Shown here piece by piece: positions 10,119-21,100 of a stretch of 21,846 nucleotides of DNA (its first letter is position 1; each line of letters opens with the position of its first letter). Under the pieces are notes generated by a model. It did not search any database, was not told the DNA's origin, and saw nothing but the letters and a program-made list of their open reading frames with translations. Made by a program: the position numbers and the translations under genes. Origin of the DNA: Apostichopus parvimensis (taxonomy: Eukaryota; Echinodermata; Holothuroidea; Aspidochirotida; Stichopodidae); assembly GCA_000934455.1 (NCBI GenBank), contig KN882236.1, positions 6,770 through 28,615 on the forward strand, in the 5' to 3' direction.

Positions 10119-10322
10119 TTGGTGTTTTGTTTTTATCTCTCCAAGGCTTTCGACAAGAGGGTCCATCATATTCTACGCAAATTGGCATTTCTTTTTATGG
10201 AATATCAATGCCCATTTCTTGAAAACATATATTTTGAACTCTCTGGAATAATCGGTGGTATACACAAGTCCATGAAATATATTATAGGTGTCGTACTACT
10301 ACAAATCGTTCCAATGACTTAA
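10119..10322 (+). pseudogene. Decayed reverse transcriptase fragment (non-LTR retrotransposon type)
   Basis: The frame reads YLSKAFDKRVHHILRKLAF. This resembles the DLSKAFDTVDHHILLRKL motif that surrounds the first catalytic Asp of non-LTR retrotransposon reverse transcriptases. The Asp of AFD is kept (10149-10151 region). What follows is only loosely like the next RT segment, with no intact GVPQGS or YADD motif, and the frame ends at 10320-10322. No endonuclease, second ORF or 3' tail is seen. This is a short old remnant. Confidence 0.6.
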
Positions 10323-12548
10323 ACACTAAATTAGTAACTTTCAAAACCCTCTGATGCATAACAGTTTTCAATTGACATATCCTATCCTGACCTGACACGG
10401 CACTTGCAAATGTACACATAATGACTGCTTAGATTTTGAGCTAGAAGAGAAGCCAGTTTAGCATACTGAATACCAACTCATCCGTATGCTCGCTCGAAGT
10501 AATATCCACATGGAACCAAAGAATTGGTAAAATGAATTATATCACCTTCAATCATTATTCTCACACCATCTGTACTTTGATGTAAGTTCTTTCACATGAA
10601 GGCAGAAAAAACCCAATATGCCAAAGAAAGCATTACATTAGGTCATCTTAGACTGTTTTTTCCAGCAAATGTACATTACTTTTCCACTGTAATATCTATC
10701 GTTTTACCTGTTTAAGATGTATTCATTGTCACAAGGAGTTGTTGTTTTTTGTTGAAATAGAATAAATTTTAAATTAGTTATGCGAAGGGTCTGGGATATA
10801 TTTGACACTGGAAAAGCGGAGAGAAATTTATGTCTAAAATCTCGTTTTAATCATAATTTTCAGTGCTCGTTACAATATTATTATTGTTTAGAGAATAATG
10901 ACGTACCATCGCCCAACTATAATTTTTGTCTAGAATTGACAACATTGAAATAATGTTCGCTGCTAATAAGCTGTCACGCATGATGTAAAAACTAAACATA
11001 TAGTCATGTTTAGTAATAATGCACACTTAATTGGGATGGAAATATATAAATGACATATATTCATAAAACTAGTATTACAAGAATTGATTCCACGCTAAAC
11101 GTTCTCTATCTGGAAACATTCTCAGGAACAATATTATATGATAGTCTATGATCGTTATATACCTTCCGTATTCTGTTTAATTATTTAGTCTGGTACGAGC
11201 AATTCAAACCTTAAAAGAATAATCCATGACATGTAAATGTAATTCAAGAAAGTAGAGAATATTAATATACCACAATACACCAAGTCTTAGGCCAATTGCA
11301 TTGCAATGTCAAGAGTAATCTAATATAGAATACCTCTCTTAAAGTAACATATGTTTTTAAAGTACCAATGAAGATGTGACGTCATTATCGCCCTAAGCGG
11401 AGGTACCATTCAAAATAAATCAAATCCCGTCTGAGATAAAGTATACATGAGCGAGCATTGGCTACGGCATGACACAATCCAACAATAGGTAAGTATCAAA
11501 GTGTAATTTGTTGAATAAGGTCCGTTCATCAGTAGGCTACATTTTGTTCATATTTGAAGATGCGATGAAAATGTTTGCTCCTGGAAATATGTGCTCCAAC
11601 TCATAAACATGGAAATTAGACCAAAACTTAAGAATTTGATTCTGTTCGCCGCCAATTAGGGCCATTACTAGTAGTAATACCATTGGTATCATTGCAGAAT
11701 GAGCGCCAATCTTCTGGTAAACTAGTCTTGAGTCTTTAATACAATATATTCTTCGCCTGAATGGTACACATACACTCAAGCAACATAACTATTTTTTGCA
11801 AGCAACTGAATACAAATTCTGGGCAATGCAATAACGACTTTGTAAAGCATCACAATACAATTGTTAGATTTGGAACTAAGGCTACACAACTAACTCAACA
11901 TCACTGCTAAGAAGATGAACATCTCACTATTCAATGAACACTCTAAATTACGTATTTTAAACGTTAACCTACAAAACACTACAACATGCTGAATTAGGAG
12001 ATGACGTTTTGCTTTCATTGTATGGGTCAACATAGTTTTACTTAGTGTGCGAGTTAACCAATTATTTCAACATAATCAATCAGTGATATCTTTAACTTTA
12101 GGGTACGCTAGTTAGACAAACCTTGTCATACATCGTATAGCCCCTATATCTGCTGTCGCAGTTTACCAGATTTGAATTAATCAATTCTAGTTAGATTGAT
12201 AACAAATGTTAAGACGGGATTGTAATTGGTTTGCAGGTTGTAGATCGGAATGCGTGTGTTAAATCTACACTGTACAACAAGAATGTCATACGTCCATTGT
12301 TGCAATGTATTTCATGAACTACGGAGCAGGATAAAATGTGGCAATTTCTTACTAAATTCCCAGTCACATATCACTCGTTATCACATATTAAATGTTTCAT
12401 ATTCAATTGATCTTCAGTAAATAAAAAGTATTTGTAATTGCATAGAGCGTAATCAGTATATGAACTTGAACTCTTAACTTTGCTCTTTTTGTATAATTTG
12501 TTTTTTTTTATAAATGTTTTGATCGTCAGAAGAGTGGTAGCAAACAGA
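10323..12548 (+). other. RP2 intron 1; no gene seen
   Basis: This is about 2.2 kb of AT-rich sequence with no convincing exon on either strand. Open frames here are short and unlike known proteins. A full CRE palindrome TGACGTCA is present at 11377-11384. Confidence 0.55.
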
Positions 12549-12682
12549 GTACGTGGGACAACGGTAAGGTGTATCACTATCCGTTGAGCATTTTAAAACA
12601 GCTTACTGTACATATGTACGTGGGACAACAGTAAGGTGTATCACTATCCGTTGAACGTTTTAAAACAGCAGACTGTACATAT
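12549..12682 (+). repeat. 67-bp tandem duplication
   Basis: GTACGTGGGACAACGGTAAG begins at 12549 and recurs at 12616 with few substitutions (ACGG/ACAG, GAGCATT/GAACGTT, CTTACT/CAGACT). The period is exactly 67 bp, and each copy ends in CTGTACATAT. The high identity suggests a fairly recent duplication. Confidence 0.9.
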
Positions 12683-13170
12683 GTGTGTAATCAGTAACAA
12701 GAAAGCCGTAGTCAAAACCGTTAACGTTTTCCTGTGATTGGCTACTGAACCGTATCATGCTTAACAATAATCGGAATTCATAGACATACGTATTGTACTG
12801 AGAAAATGAAAGAAAGCAAGACAATGGAGAAGGATTGCTCGAAATCGTTTTGCTAAAGAAAGTGTGTTTACACTTTTATTGTGTTTTTTTTTACGCTGAA
12901 CCGTTGCTACACGTTCAAGTATAACGGTTTTGTTAAGATTGGTCGAGAAAATAGAATAGTATACAGTTATGGAAACGACTAACACACAGTTAGGTTGCTA
13001 CCACTGCATGTTGTGAAGCATATATAAACTAATTTTCTGTGTGTGCAACAAGTTATTTTCCTGAATAATTCCCAAAATAAATAATTCAGATGTATTGCAA
13101 CACCATGTGAGAATTTTTAATTGTTTCATATTTTGACTCAACGTATTGTACATCAACCATTTCATAATGA

Positions 13171-13201
13171 CTCCCCCCCCCTCTCTCAACTCCCCCCCCC
13201 C
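13171..13201. repeat. Poly-C tracts
   Basis: Runs of nine and ten C (13173-13181, 13192-13201) are separated by CTCTCTCAACT-like sequence, 125 bp before the CACTA-like element. On the minus strand these are long G runs able to form a G-quadruplex. Confidence 0.6.
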
Positions 13202-13325
13202 ACGCTTTCGACTCTTACATGATCAAAGAAGACGCTAAATTCATGGGAACAGGCATACGGAAGAGTATTCATTATTGATGGGCTAAATGAATAGGCACTC
13301 TTCCACAGCTATAATAACGTACCTA

Positions 13326-13345
13326 CACTCTAAAAACGTCCTGGT
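13326..13345 (+). repeat. Left terminal inverted repeat of CACTA-like element
   Basis: This 20-base end matches the inverse of 18079-18098 with mismatches at element positions 12 and 14. It is preceded by TA. A second CCTGGT word follows at 13354-13359 and a third at 13460-13465. Confidence 0.8.
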
Positions 13346-13474
13346 GAAATAATCCTGGTTACCTCAAAGTGACACCATTGGGGTTAAAATATTAGCAGCC
13401 AACCCGTATCTTGGTTAGCCTGATTTGAATTTTATCACGCTCTAACTTTTAACTACTTTCCTGGTTGAATTCAG

Positions 13475-13482
13475 TGACGTAA
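13475..13482 (+). promoter_or_regulatory. CRE/ATF-like site upstream of the element's gene
   Basis: TGACGTAA lies 83 bp upstream of the ATG at 13558, in a short leader that would have to contain the promoter if transcription starts inside the element. It is the same eight-base sequence as the site upstream of RP2 (6865-6872), on the opposite strand relative to the gene. Confidence 0.25.
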
Positions 13483-13557
13483 TTGACATGCTAACTCCGC
13501 GGGATTTTCGTAACGAGCACAGTGTCGGTCGAAAGATTTCACATCAGGCCAGAAACC

Positions 13558-16374
13558 ATGGATGAGTTTGTCAAAGAAAAATTAGCAGAATGGAATCTAT
13601 CATTACTGATGATATATTTGAAGGTAAAGTTTGTTTTGATTATTGTGATGCAGAAAGGTTTGACCTATTTTCTTTGAAATACATGCGATTGTCTTAACAG
13701 ACGTTCGGTAGGCCAATAAAGTGGGCTAACACTAAGTTGACCTAGTAAAAGGGCTAGGCCCAACGTTAGGACAGGTCTAGCAATGGATAAGCCTATACAT
13801 TGCTAGCTGTCGAACAGGGCTGTGCTTTACTTTAGTACCTTAAATTTTGCACATTCCTGTTCGAAGGCTAATATAATGCAGACAATTCTAAGGCTAGGCC
13901 TACATTAAACCAGTTGCCGTGACTTATGCCGCCTTGTAAATAACCCCTAAAATTGACCGAACCGCCACTAAAAATGGTAATTCTTGTTTGTTTATTGCCA
14001 AATTTGACGACAGAAATTTAGCCTACTGTAGCAACTACCATATCACGATTGCCACTCTCTTTAGTTTGTGCATAGGCTACACATATCCTAACAGTATTAG
14101 GCTAGACCTGCTGATACTAATGGCTAAGCGTATACTAATGTTAGTCCCCACTGTTAATTGTTACTAAGTTAGGCTAGTAGTAGTACTACAGTATGTGTCA
14201 GGCCAACAATAATATAACAACAGGCCTCCCACTGAACCATTAATCAACCCAGTAATATCCAACATTGCAATTGAGAGGCTTATCAAAAAAAAATTGGCCC
14301 ATTTGCTATGACAACCTAACTTCACAGGTCCCCTTGTCCCTTAAAAGAAAGTACACATTTTTTTGTCATTCTCTCTTGACTAAATATGTGTTGTGTTAAG
14401 ATAAACGGATGAATGAAAGGTGGATAGGTGGGTGGAAAATTGAACAGAACTTCTTCCTAGGCTTCATATATCTTGTACAACCCATGTATGAAGGTGTTGC
14501 ATTTTCTCTCTCCCTCTCTTTTTAAGATTGAGATGGATTTCGCAGAATTAATCCTAATGTTGCAGATAACCTTTTCATGCAGTGGACCTCGCCCTTCGTT
14601 GAAAAGGTTTTGCAGTATGCAGATCTGCAGGGAAAGTGGCAATCATATCTCAACGTCAAAGCAGACAGGCTAGATTCCGGTATGTACATATTGCTATCAT
14701 AACATATTTCAACAAGATATCATGCAATTGCATTGATAGTTTGATTGTTTTTAGTTGTTTATGTAATATACGTTCAGAGAGAAGTTCAAATTGGAGCTTC
14801 AAGATTTTATAATATAACAAACAGCAGTAATGTAGTCAAAACCAGTAGATCCAAGTTGATATTGATGCACACATTGTACATTAAAGGACAACACTTGCAG
14901 TTGCTCAACTATTGTTAATCAATGTATTAAAGTAGTAATCACTGTGAAGATGATGCATGAAGTCACTTTATGACTCTGAACAATATGGGTTAACATGCCA
15001 AAATATGTTAACCCGCATGTTTCCCAAAATTATGTTAATATTCCTTCTTCTGCTATATGACATCTTAATCCTGTGTTGGGAAACAAGATATAGGTCTATT
15101 TACATACATAAGCATATGTTTGTACACATTTGTGTACATGTGTTTTGGCAGGCTGCAACATACATGTATGTTGCAGCGTTCAAACATTAACTAATGGTGT
15201 TTGCAGCTGACAGAAAGGTAAAAAATGCACAAGCTGAAGTTTGCGTTGTGTGATAAGCAAAACGGAGTCAACATTATTTAAAACTGAAGTAGTTATTCAA
15301 AGATTGGTTTCTGCATTTTCTGTATTTTTCAGATGAAAATAAGAGTAACATTGGATTGAATTTGTTGCCCTGCATTTTACCATCTGGGAGAAATGGGAAG
15401 AAGAGGTGCAGCATTGATGATGCGATGAAATCCTTTGTGGATCTTCAACCTGTAAGTTATTATGGCTTCTACAGTAACACTCAAGTTGTCACAAATCAAT
15501 CAAACAGTTGTTTTTTGTAAAAATTGACATGCAGACTGATGAGTTTGTTTGTAGTGAAACACACTATCAGCTGTGAAAATTGCAGTGACTATGCAGCATC
15601 TTCGACCAATTGGGTCTTTGCAACCAGTCTTTCATGATGCTCTTTTACGCTGTAAAATGTTTTTTTTTTCTTATATTACTGGCAGTAGTGGGAACTGGTA
15701 AAGTGGGGAGCTTCCCTTGTTTAAAGTTGTAAACGAACTCTCCTAATGGACTTATTTTCCAAGTTTTTCATTGTTTTAAAGGATCAAAAAGGAACTTCCA
15801 AAAATAAGGCTACAACAGACAAGGTTGCATGTCTGTTTATAGACATGACTAGTTACTTTTTTTAAAAAGATGACTGAATGTCTTGTGAGGTAAATTTCTC
15901 CCAGGGTGGTTAAAGACTTTAAAATTTTGCCTGAAGGTGACCATATTTGAATATCTGGCATTTCGGGGCCAATGCAGCATACCTTCAAACTTTTGAAAGT
16001 GTTCTTTTCCAGGAAGTGTGTATTTAAATCTGCTTTTTTTCTGTTTTTTGAAGGTTGGCACCAACATGTCCAAATACTTGGAGGAAGTTGACAACCGCCA
16101 GCCTTTTGTCTTAATAATGGTTAATCGGGATGCTGCCCATCAAATTTTTGTTGTGGCGGATGGGCATGGATTAGAGCAGCAGACCCTACTAAAGGCTCTT
16201 GATGTTTGCTTCAAGTTGTTATATGTATTAGACCTTCACTATCCGTGGCAATGTGTGGTCACATGGGAGTTTGTCCAGAAGGTTCTATACGGACTGGACA
16301 CTAAAGTCAAATCGAAAACATCACCTGCCGTGATTGCAATGAGGGCTGCATTGAAAGCAGGAATGGATGACTGA
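13558..16374 (+). CDS. SAM-domain protein with conserved uncharacterised C-terminal module (element cargo)
   Basis: Exon pieces seen are 13558-13623, about 14533-14679, 15333-15451 and 16054-16374. The first starts at ACCATGG and encodes DEFVKEKLAEWNLSLL, like the first helices of a SAM domain. The last three join perfectly: 14679 ends in G, 15333 supplies AT (Asp), and 15451 to 16054 is phase 0. They encode VADNLFMQWTSPFVEKVLQ, ADLQGKW, LLPCILPSGR, SFVDLQPVGTNM, the helical LKALDVCFKLLYVLDLHYP, and end TGA at 16372. I recall this C-terminal module from multi-copy uncharacterised fish and invertebrate proteins with a SAM or related N-terminus; its function is unknown to me. Problem: the first exon ends in phase 0 but the second needs a phase-1 donor, and a TGA (14529-14531) precedes it in frame. 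The second half of the SAM domain was not found. Either an exon is missed or this copy is broken. Confidence 0.6.
14987..15014. repeat. 10-bp inverted repeat with 8-base loop
   Basis: GGGTTAACAT at 14987-14996 and ATGTTAACCC at 15005-15014 are perfect inverses. They lie in the intron between the second and third exon pieces of the element's gene. Confidence 0.7.
15152..15177. repeat. 26-bp perfect palindrome inside the element
   Basis: GCTGCAACATACA and its exact inverse TGTATGTTGCAGC meet without a spacer. It lies in an intron of the element's gene, 138 bp after the 10-bp inverted repeat. Confidence 0.9.
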
Positions 16375-17113
16375 TGCCAGAAGCTTGAAACATCACTTAT
16401 CTCCAACAATTGTTCATTCTTTTTTATTGTAATGGTTTGTGACATATGGAAACTTGACATCAATATCATTCGTTTTTTATAACTTTTCTTCCTATCTACA
16501 GTACCATAGTTGGCCTATCTTTGTCAACATTTGTAGCAATTCTTCCAACCAGTCTCCAAGAGGAATCTACAGTCCTACATACAGGTTTTTAAGTTTTCAA
16601 TACATCGTAAAGTTGCTTCCAATTTGTGTGTACTTATCTGTCAAAGACCAGAACTATGCATTCAGTTAGTATTCATTGTTCAACCTTAGGGACAGGTCAG
16701 TCCATCAAGTTTCTCCTCTAGTCCTTTATAATACTTTTTGTTTTACATAGATAAGACTTTTCAGTTCATGAACAATTTCTTAACACTTTTATTTTCACTC
16801 ATAGCATGATAAATCAAAATTAGTTGTATATTTTAAACTTCATAGACATGGTATTGCTGTTCATGGAATCAAGGGTCATTTGACAGACTGAAACCGTTAT
16901 GAAAAGTTCAATCTATGATTAAATCTTACTGAAATCGAAACTTGTTTGAAGTACATAATTTTCATGGTTCCATGTCAAAAAGGAACAAAGGTCAACATCT
17001 GACAACCTTGTAGCACAAAAATTACATGTGATGCGAAATTCATGTATGGTTCATCATAGTATAAGAGACCTACGTTGTATTTGATTGCTCTCTATGGGTT
17101 TTGAATAATAATG

Positions 17114-17119
17114 AATAAA
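17114..17119 (+). terminator. Possible polyadenylation signal of the element's gene
   Basis: AATAAA lies 740 bp downstream of the stop codon at 16374 and inside the element, so the cargo gene could end its transcript without using RP2 intron sequence. Confidence 0.35.
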
Positions 17120-17404
17120 CCTTTTCAGCAGTTCAAAAGATTTCCCTATTCAACTCCTGCTGGAATATTTTAAGAAAAGATGACTAAAGGCGGTAGTACA
17201 ACATTATTTTCCTTAAAAGTTTTAAAAGTAATTAATTACTTGTAGTTATATGCTTACTTTAAACTTCAAATCTTTCACCATGTGTGCTATCCATGTTTTT
17301 TGTAGTAATTTAAGCTGTATATTTTTAGTAATAATAGCTGTACTTTAAGTATGTGAAACACTTGCCATAATGTTGTTTTAAAGTTTACATGTTTACTTAT
17401 TAAT

Positions 17405-17833
17405 ATGATGCAAACACTAGTAGAAGTTTTACCTTCTTTATATCCGTCCATTATGCCTCTCATTCTTCGAATGCATTTGCCTGATTATACTATGTATATA
17501 ATTACACCACTTGCCATCAAACATTCTCTTACGTTTACATTCATGTTTTACTATTTGTTTATTGAAGATTTACTAAAGATGTTTTATAAACAGATAATTA
17601 CACCCTCTACTTTTTGTACTTGTTGGCGTTTCAGTTTGTTGTTCCGAATATGTACTACGCCACATTACAATGCATTTGTTATGCATTATCCAGGGAAGTC
17701 TATAGGCTGTGTTTTTGTCCTGGGCCTAGGTTATTTGATAAAGAGGTGGGTTTACAATCTGACAATGATGTCTCATAAAATAATGAATAAAACCCTGGTT
17801 ATGCTATGGATAAAGAACCAGGTAATTTGTTAA
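17405..17833 (+). other. 142-codon open frame in the element's 3' part, unrecognised
   Basis: The frame starts at ATG 17405 (or ATG 17408) and runs to 17833. It predicts a hydrophobic, Tyr/Phe-rich protein (for example FMFYYLFIEDLLKMFYK) with no family I know. Its last ~14 codons read into the subterminal CCTGGT repeats. AT-rich DNA gives such composition easily, so it is more likely fortuitous than a gene. It is listed because it is the longest + strand open frame in the window. Confidence 0.15.
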
Positions 17834-18084
17834 ACCTCTGACATTTTTCCTGGTTACAAACTGACCATTGTCCCTGGTCACTAACTGACCATTATTCCTG
17901 GTCACAAACTGACCATTTATCCTGGTCACAAACTGACCATTAATCCTGGTCACAAATTAACCAGGATCTTGGTGAAGCTTATTTGACCAGGATTTCCTGG
18001 TCAAGTTGACCAGGATTGTGTAGGTGGCATATTGATCCGGAACCTGGTAAAATTTTGACCCCATCCTGGTGTATTTTAACCAGG
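17793..18084 (+). repeat. Subterminal CCTGGT repeat array, right end of element
   Basis: Fourteen CCTGGT or ACCAGG words occur here. Five direct copies start at 17849, 17873, 17897, 17921 and 17945, exactly 24 bp apart, in a unit close to CCTGGTCACAAACTGACCAT. The words at 17793 and 17817 are also 24 bp apart but opposed. Past 17960 direct and inverted words alternate irregularly up to the terminus. Such arrays bind transposase in CACTA elements; that role here is inference. Confidence 0.85.
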
Positions 18085-18098
18085 GCTTTTTTAGAGTG
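18079..18098 (-). repeat. Right terminal inverted repeat of CACTA-like element
   Basis: ACCAGGGCTTTTTTAGAGTG, the inverse of the left end at 18 of 20 positions, followed by TA. Confidence 0.8.
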
Positions 18099-18100
18099 TA

Positions 18101-21100
18101 CAGCGGCTTTTCAGATCAGACGGCGAAGGAATCTATAATACAGAAAGTAAACAAATGAAACTGATTAAAAATTGTGTTTAGTCGAAACAAAAAGTCCTTT
18201 GCATTTTGTTACTACTTGTCTACAGACAATTACTACCCTCTAAGTGTTAACCATGTATTTACAGTATCCTGAAAAAAGAATATGACATCACCAACTTCTT
18301 TAATAATGTGCCTCAAATTAATTCCACAGTTGTGATATCTGGGTGGGTAATGATCGATATAGCATTATAAGGCATATGGGTTATCAAACATATTTCATAA
18401 AGTTGCTACCAACGTGGTGGTAGTATCAAATACTGCTTATTAACTATTGAATTACGTTTTACAGTTATTACCTAGGGGCATCCTGGTCCTTAATCACGTA
18501 ATATACCTGATGGATACGAATATTCAATACCACATAATCAATGACTGAAATGCGTGTTGCCTTACCATTTAAATACGAACCCAATGAAATGTAGCGTATG
18601 TATCATAAATAGGGTTAACATGTGTTCCAGGCATTAAACGTAAAGTTAGGGCGTTTGGAAGGAAACCCAGTAACTAGACTTAACTAAGTATCACAGGTCA
18701 ATCAACAACAATTAATCTGTTCAGCTTAAGCACCATTTTTCAGTGACGTCAATAAACTCATTCATGTTATGGACACCTTAAGACCAACGGACCTTATCAT
18801 TCTTCTGTTTCCGTGTATGTCGTCCAACTTCCAAGCAATGGTCATTATTGATGGTGACGTCACGACCAATCTGACTGGATGAAAACTCCGTATTTGCAAA
18901 CCTGTTTGGGGACAAAAATCGCACCCCAGCTACCGATGGTAGGTCCTGTAAGGGAATAGGGTAAAGATATATTCAGGTGGGAAGTATAGGATCACTGCAA
19001 TATGTGGACAACGCTATACTAACAACAACACGAATAAGAGTTTTTGTTTAAACAACCTTCTACTCACAGTGGGAATGATATTTGACCCGACACACGATGA
19101 TGTTAACCTCCTTAAACAATAGAGAGAGGAATATAAAACGATTATATCATGCACCTTGAAGAATATCTCTAGGAGAGTTTATTGTAAATTACCCGTAGGT
19201 CATTTGACTGACCAAAGAATAAAATATAAATTAACCAATTGTCGAAATACGTTCAAGAAATTGTTGACGTTCTTGTTTCGGCCTTCAATATTACCTGAGC
19301 GATGTAATTATTTATTATTCATATTGGAATGAAAATGTTTCCTTATTAGTCCTCGAATAGTCATTCTTTCTGTATACAAATGTCTACGGTTCTGCCGAGT
19401 TTGTATCCTTCAAACATAAGCCTCGCTCTCTGCACAGTTGAATTCTAAGTTCACGTGACACTTACACAATTTCACAATGTATCAGAAGCCGTTTCACACT
19501 TCCTGCACAATTCAAATACATTCAAAATTAAATTAATATAGTGTATCACACCGCGTCACTAAATTATACGTAGGTAACAGCTAGGACTAGGGCTTCACTG
19601 TGCAATTCGGGGAGAATGTTGTGATTTCAGTCCTCATTTAGTACAAAAGAAGTGATAGCTAACGTATATTCTGTTAACACTTAATGTTGAAATAGTCAAT
19701 TAAGACGATAAGTAAGGTTGTTTTTTGTTCCCTAAACGCATATATACCCAAACTTAAAAGTGTATCTCTATTGAAGATATATAAATATTACAACAGGTAC
19801 AAATAACTAACTTTGAAACTTTGCCTTCGATAAGTTCTCTAGTTTAGTGTGTAATATGTCACTACCGATCATATTGAATATCGTTATCTTTGATGTAATC
19901 GTATCGGTGTACATATACAATGGTAGCACACAACGTATGATGTGTGTACTATATGTTTATCTTTCGATTTGCAATGTATACGTGTAATAATTTGCTGTTT
20001 ATAACACGCAAGTCTGGAACGATCTCAGCCGCCGTACAATCTATCAAAACGCTACGACTGAATGAATAATTACAACATAATTTCTATGCAATTGTATCAG
20101 TTACTCTGGGCGATGAATACCAAACAGTGCTGGTTTGTTGATCTAACCGATAGAAAAGTAACACCTAAATATAATTCTTGTTTGCTACAGTCATACATCA
20201 TTAACTAAGACAGACTGCACGCACTATGAAGGAATCCGTCGTGGTTAGCAGGATTGTACTAATTGTTTCGGTTCTCAAAAGAATAAAGCTAATAGTATAA
20301 ACTGAAAGAGGAAGTTCAAATGGCTATGACGGGTAGAGGTGAAGGTTGGATTTCATCAGTATTAGTCTTTAAGGACAACTTTACAGTTACAATTTATGAA
20401 AACCTATCTTTTCCCCGTTGGCTGTATACATATAACATAACTATGCACTGGGTTGCTAACACAGATGTACAATATATAAGACTTTCGTCAACAGATAGTA
20501 TCGTCAATAAATATATACCTGGCAAGTAAGATATGCGATCGTAACATATTCCAACACTTTACTGTATTACATTGCTGCTTAACCGAAGAATATACATATG
20601 ACTGTATATTTTAGGATACCACTTAGTCTAGGAGCCGTATAACACACACAAAAGAAGACTAAACGTTTGCAGAAAACGTGAGTTAATCCGTCCGCTATAC
20701 TATGCACCATCGTGCATTAAGGTACTCAACTGGTTGGGTTAAGTTACACGAAAGTGGGTGTTATAACTAAATAACGCAGGTATCTCGTCCTATCAGCTAT
20801 ACTATGCAGGTGTGTTTATATTAATGCAGTGCTGTTTAAATTCACTCAACGCAGTTAAAAAGCACACAGTAGAGGTTTATGCACGGTTAACGTTGTATTA
20901 ATAAACATCAACCAAGGTTATATGATACATGGGTATGAGATGAAATAAAAACTGAACTTGAATGCCATTGGCGGTGAAGGACTAAATTATCTTCAATTTC
21001 TTCACTCATAATACCATTTCAACATGTTTTAGACAATGTTGTCATCTTCCAATACAAGTAATGAACATGAAGATAAAGCAACAACAAAGTAGATCAGGTC

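Larger units (their letters stand above)
13326..18098 (+). mobile_element. 4773-bp CACTA-like DNA element carrying a SAM-domain gene
   Basis: The left end CACTCTAAAAACGTCCTGGT (13326-13345) and the inverse of the right end, CACTCTAAAAAAGCCCTGGT (18079-18098), match at 18 of 20 positions. The element is flanked by TA on both sides (13324-13325, 18099-18100), a possible 2-bp target-site duplication. CACT-type termini, a 2-bp duplication and subterminal short repeats are features of CACTA/EnSpm elements; assignment to that group is inference. Subterminal CCTGGT/ACCAGG words number three at the left and fourteen at the right. Inside is a multi-exon gene (13558-16374) with its own polyadenylation signal, and no recognisable transposase, so movement would need a partner in trans. 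The whole insertion sits in what I read as RP2 intron 1, in the same orientation as RP2. Confidence 0.8.

Noticed and set aside
14473-14673. 66-codon open frame over the cargo gene's second exon
   Set aside because: It is in the wrong frame. The frame giving the conserved ADLQGKW and joining in phase to the next exon is offset from it.
16239-16469. Minus-strand open frame opposite the last exon of the cargo gene
   Set aside because: It is the antisense shadow of the + strand exon, whose C-terminal module is recognisable.
18265-18370. Possible exon after TTTACAG with frame through KKEYDITNFFNNVPQ
   Set aside because: The frame is open but has no identifiable family and no phase-matched neighbour. 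It does not resemble the RP2 exon expected here.
20320-20529. 69-codon open frame
   Set aside because: No family resemblance, no splice partners and no other support; this length is expected by chance in several places of a 22-kb window.
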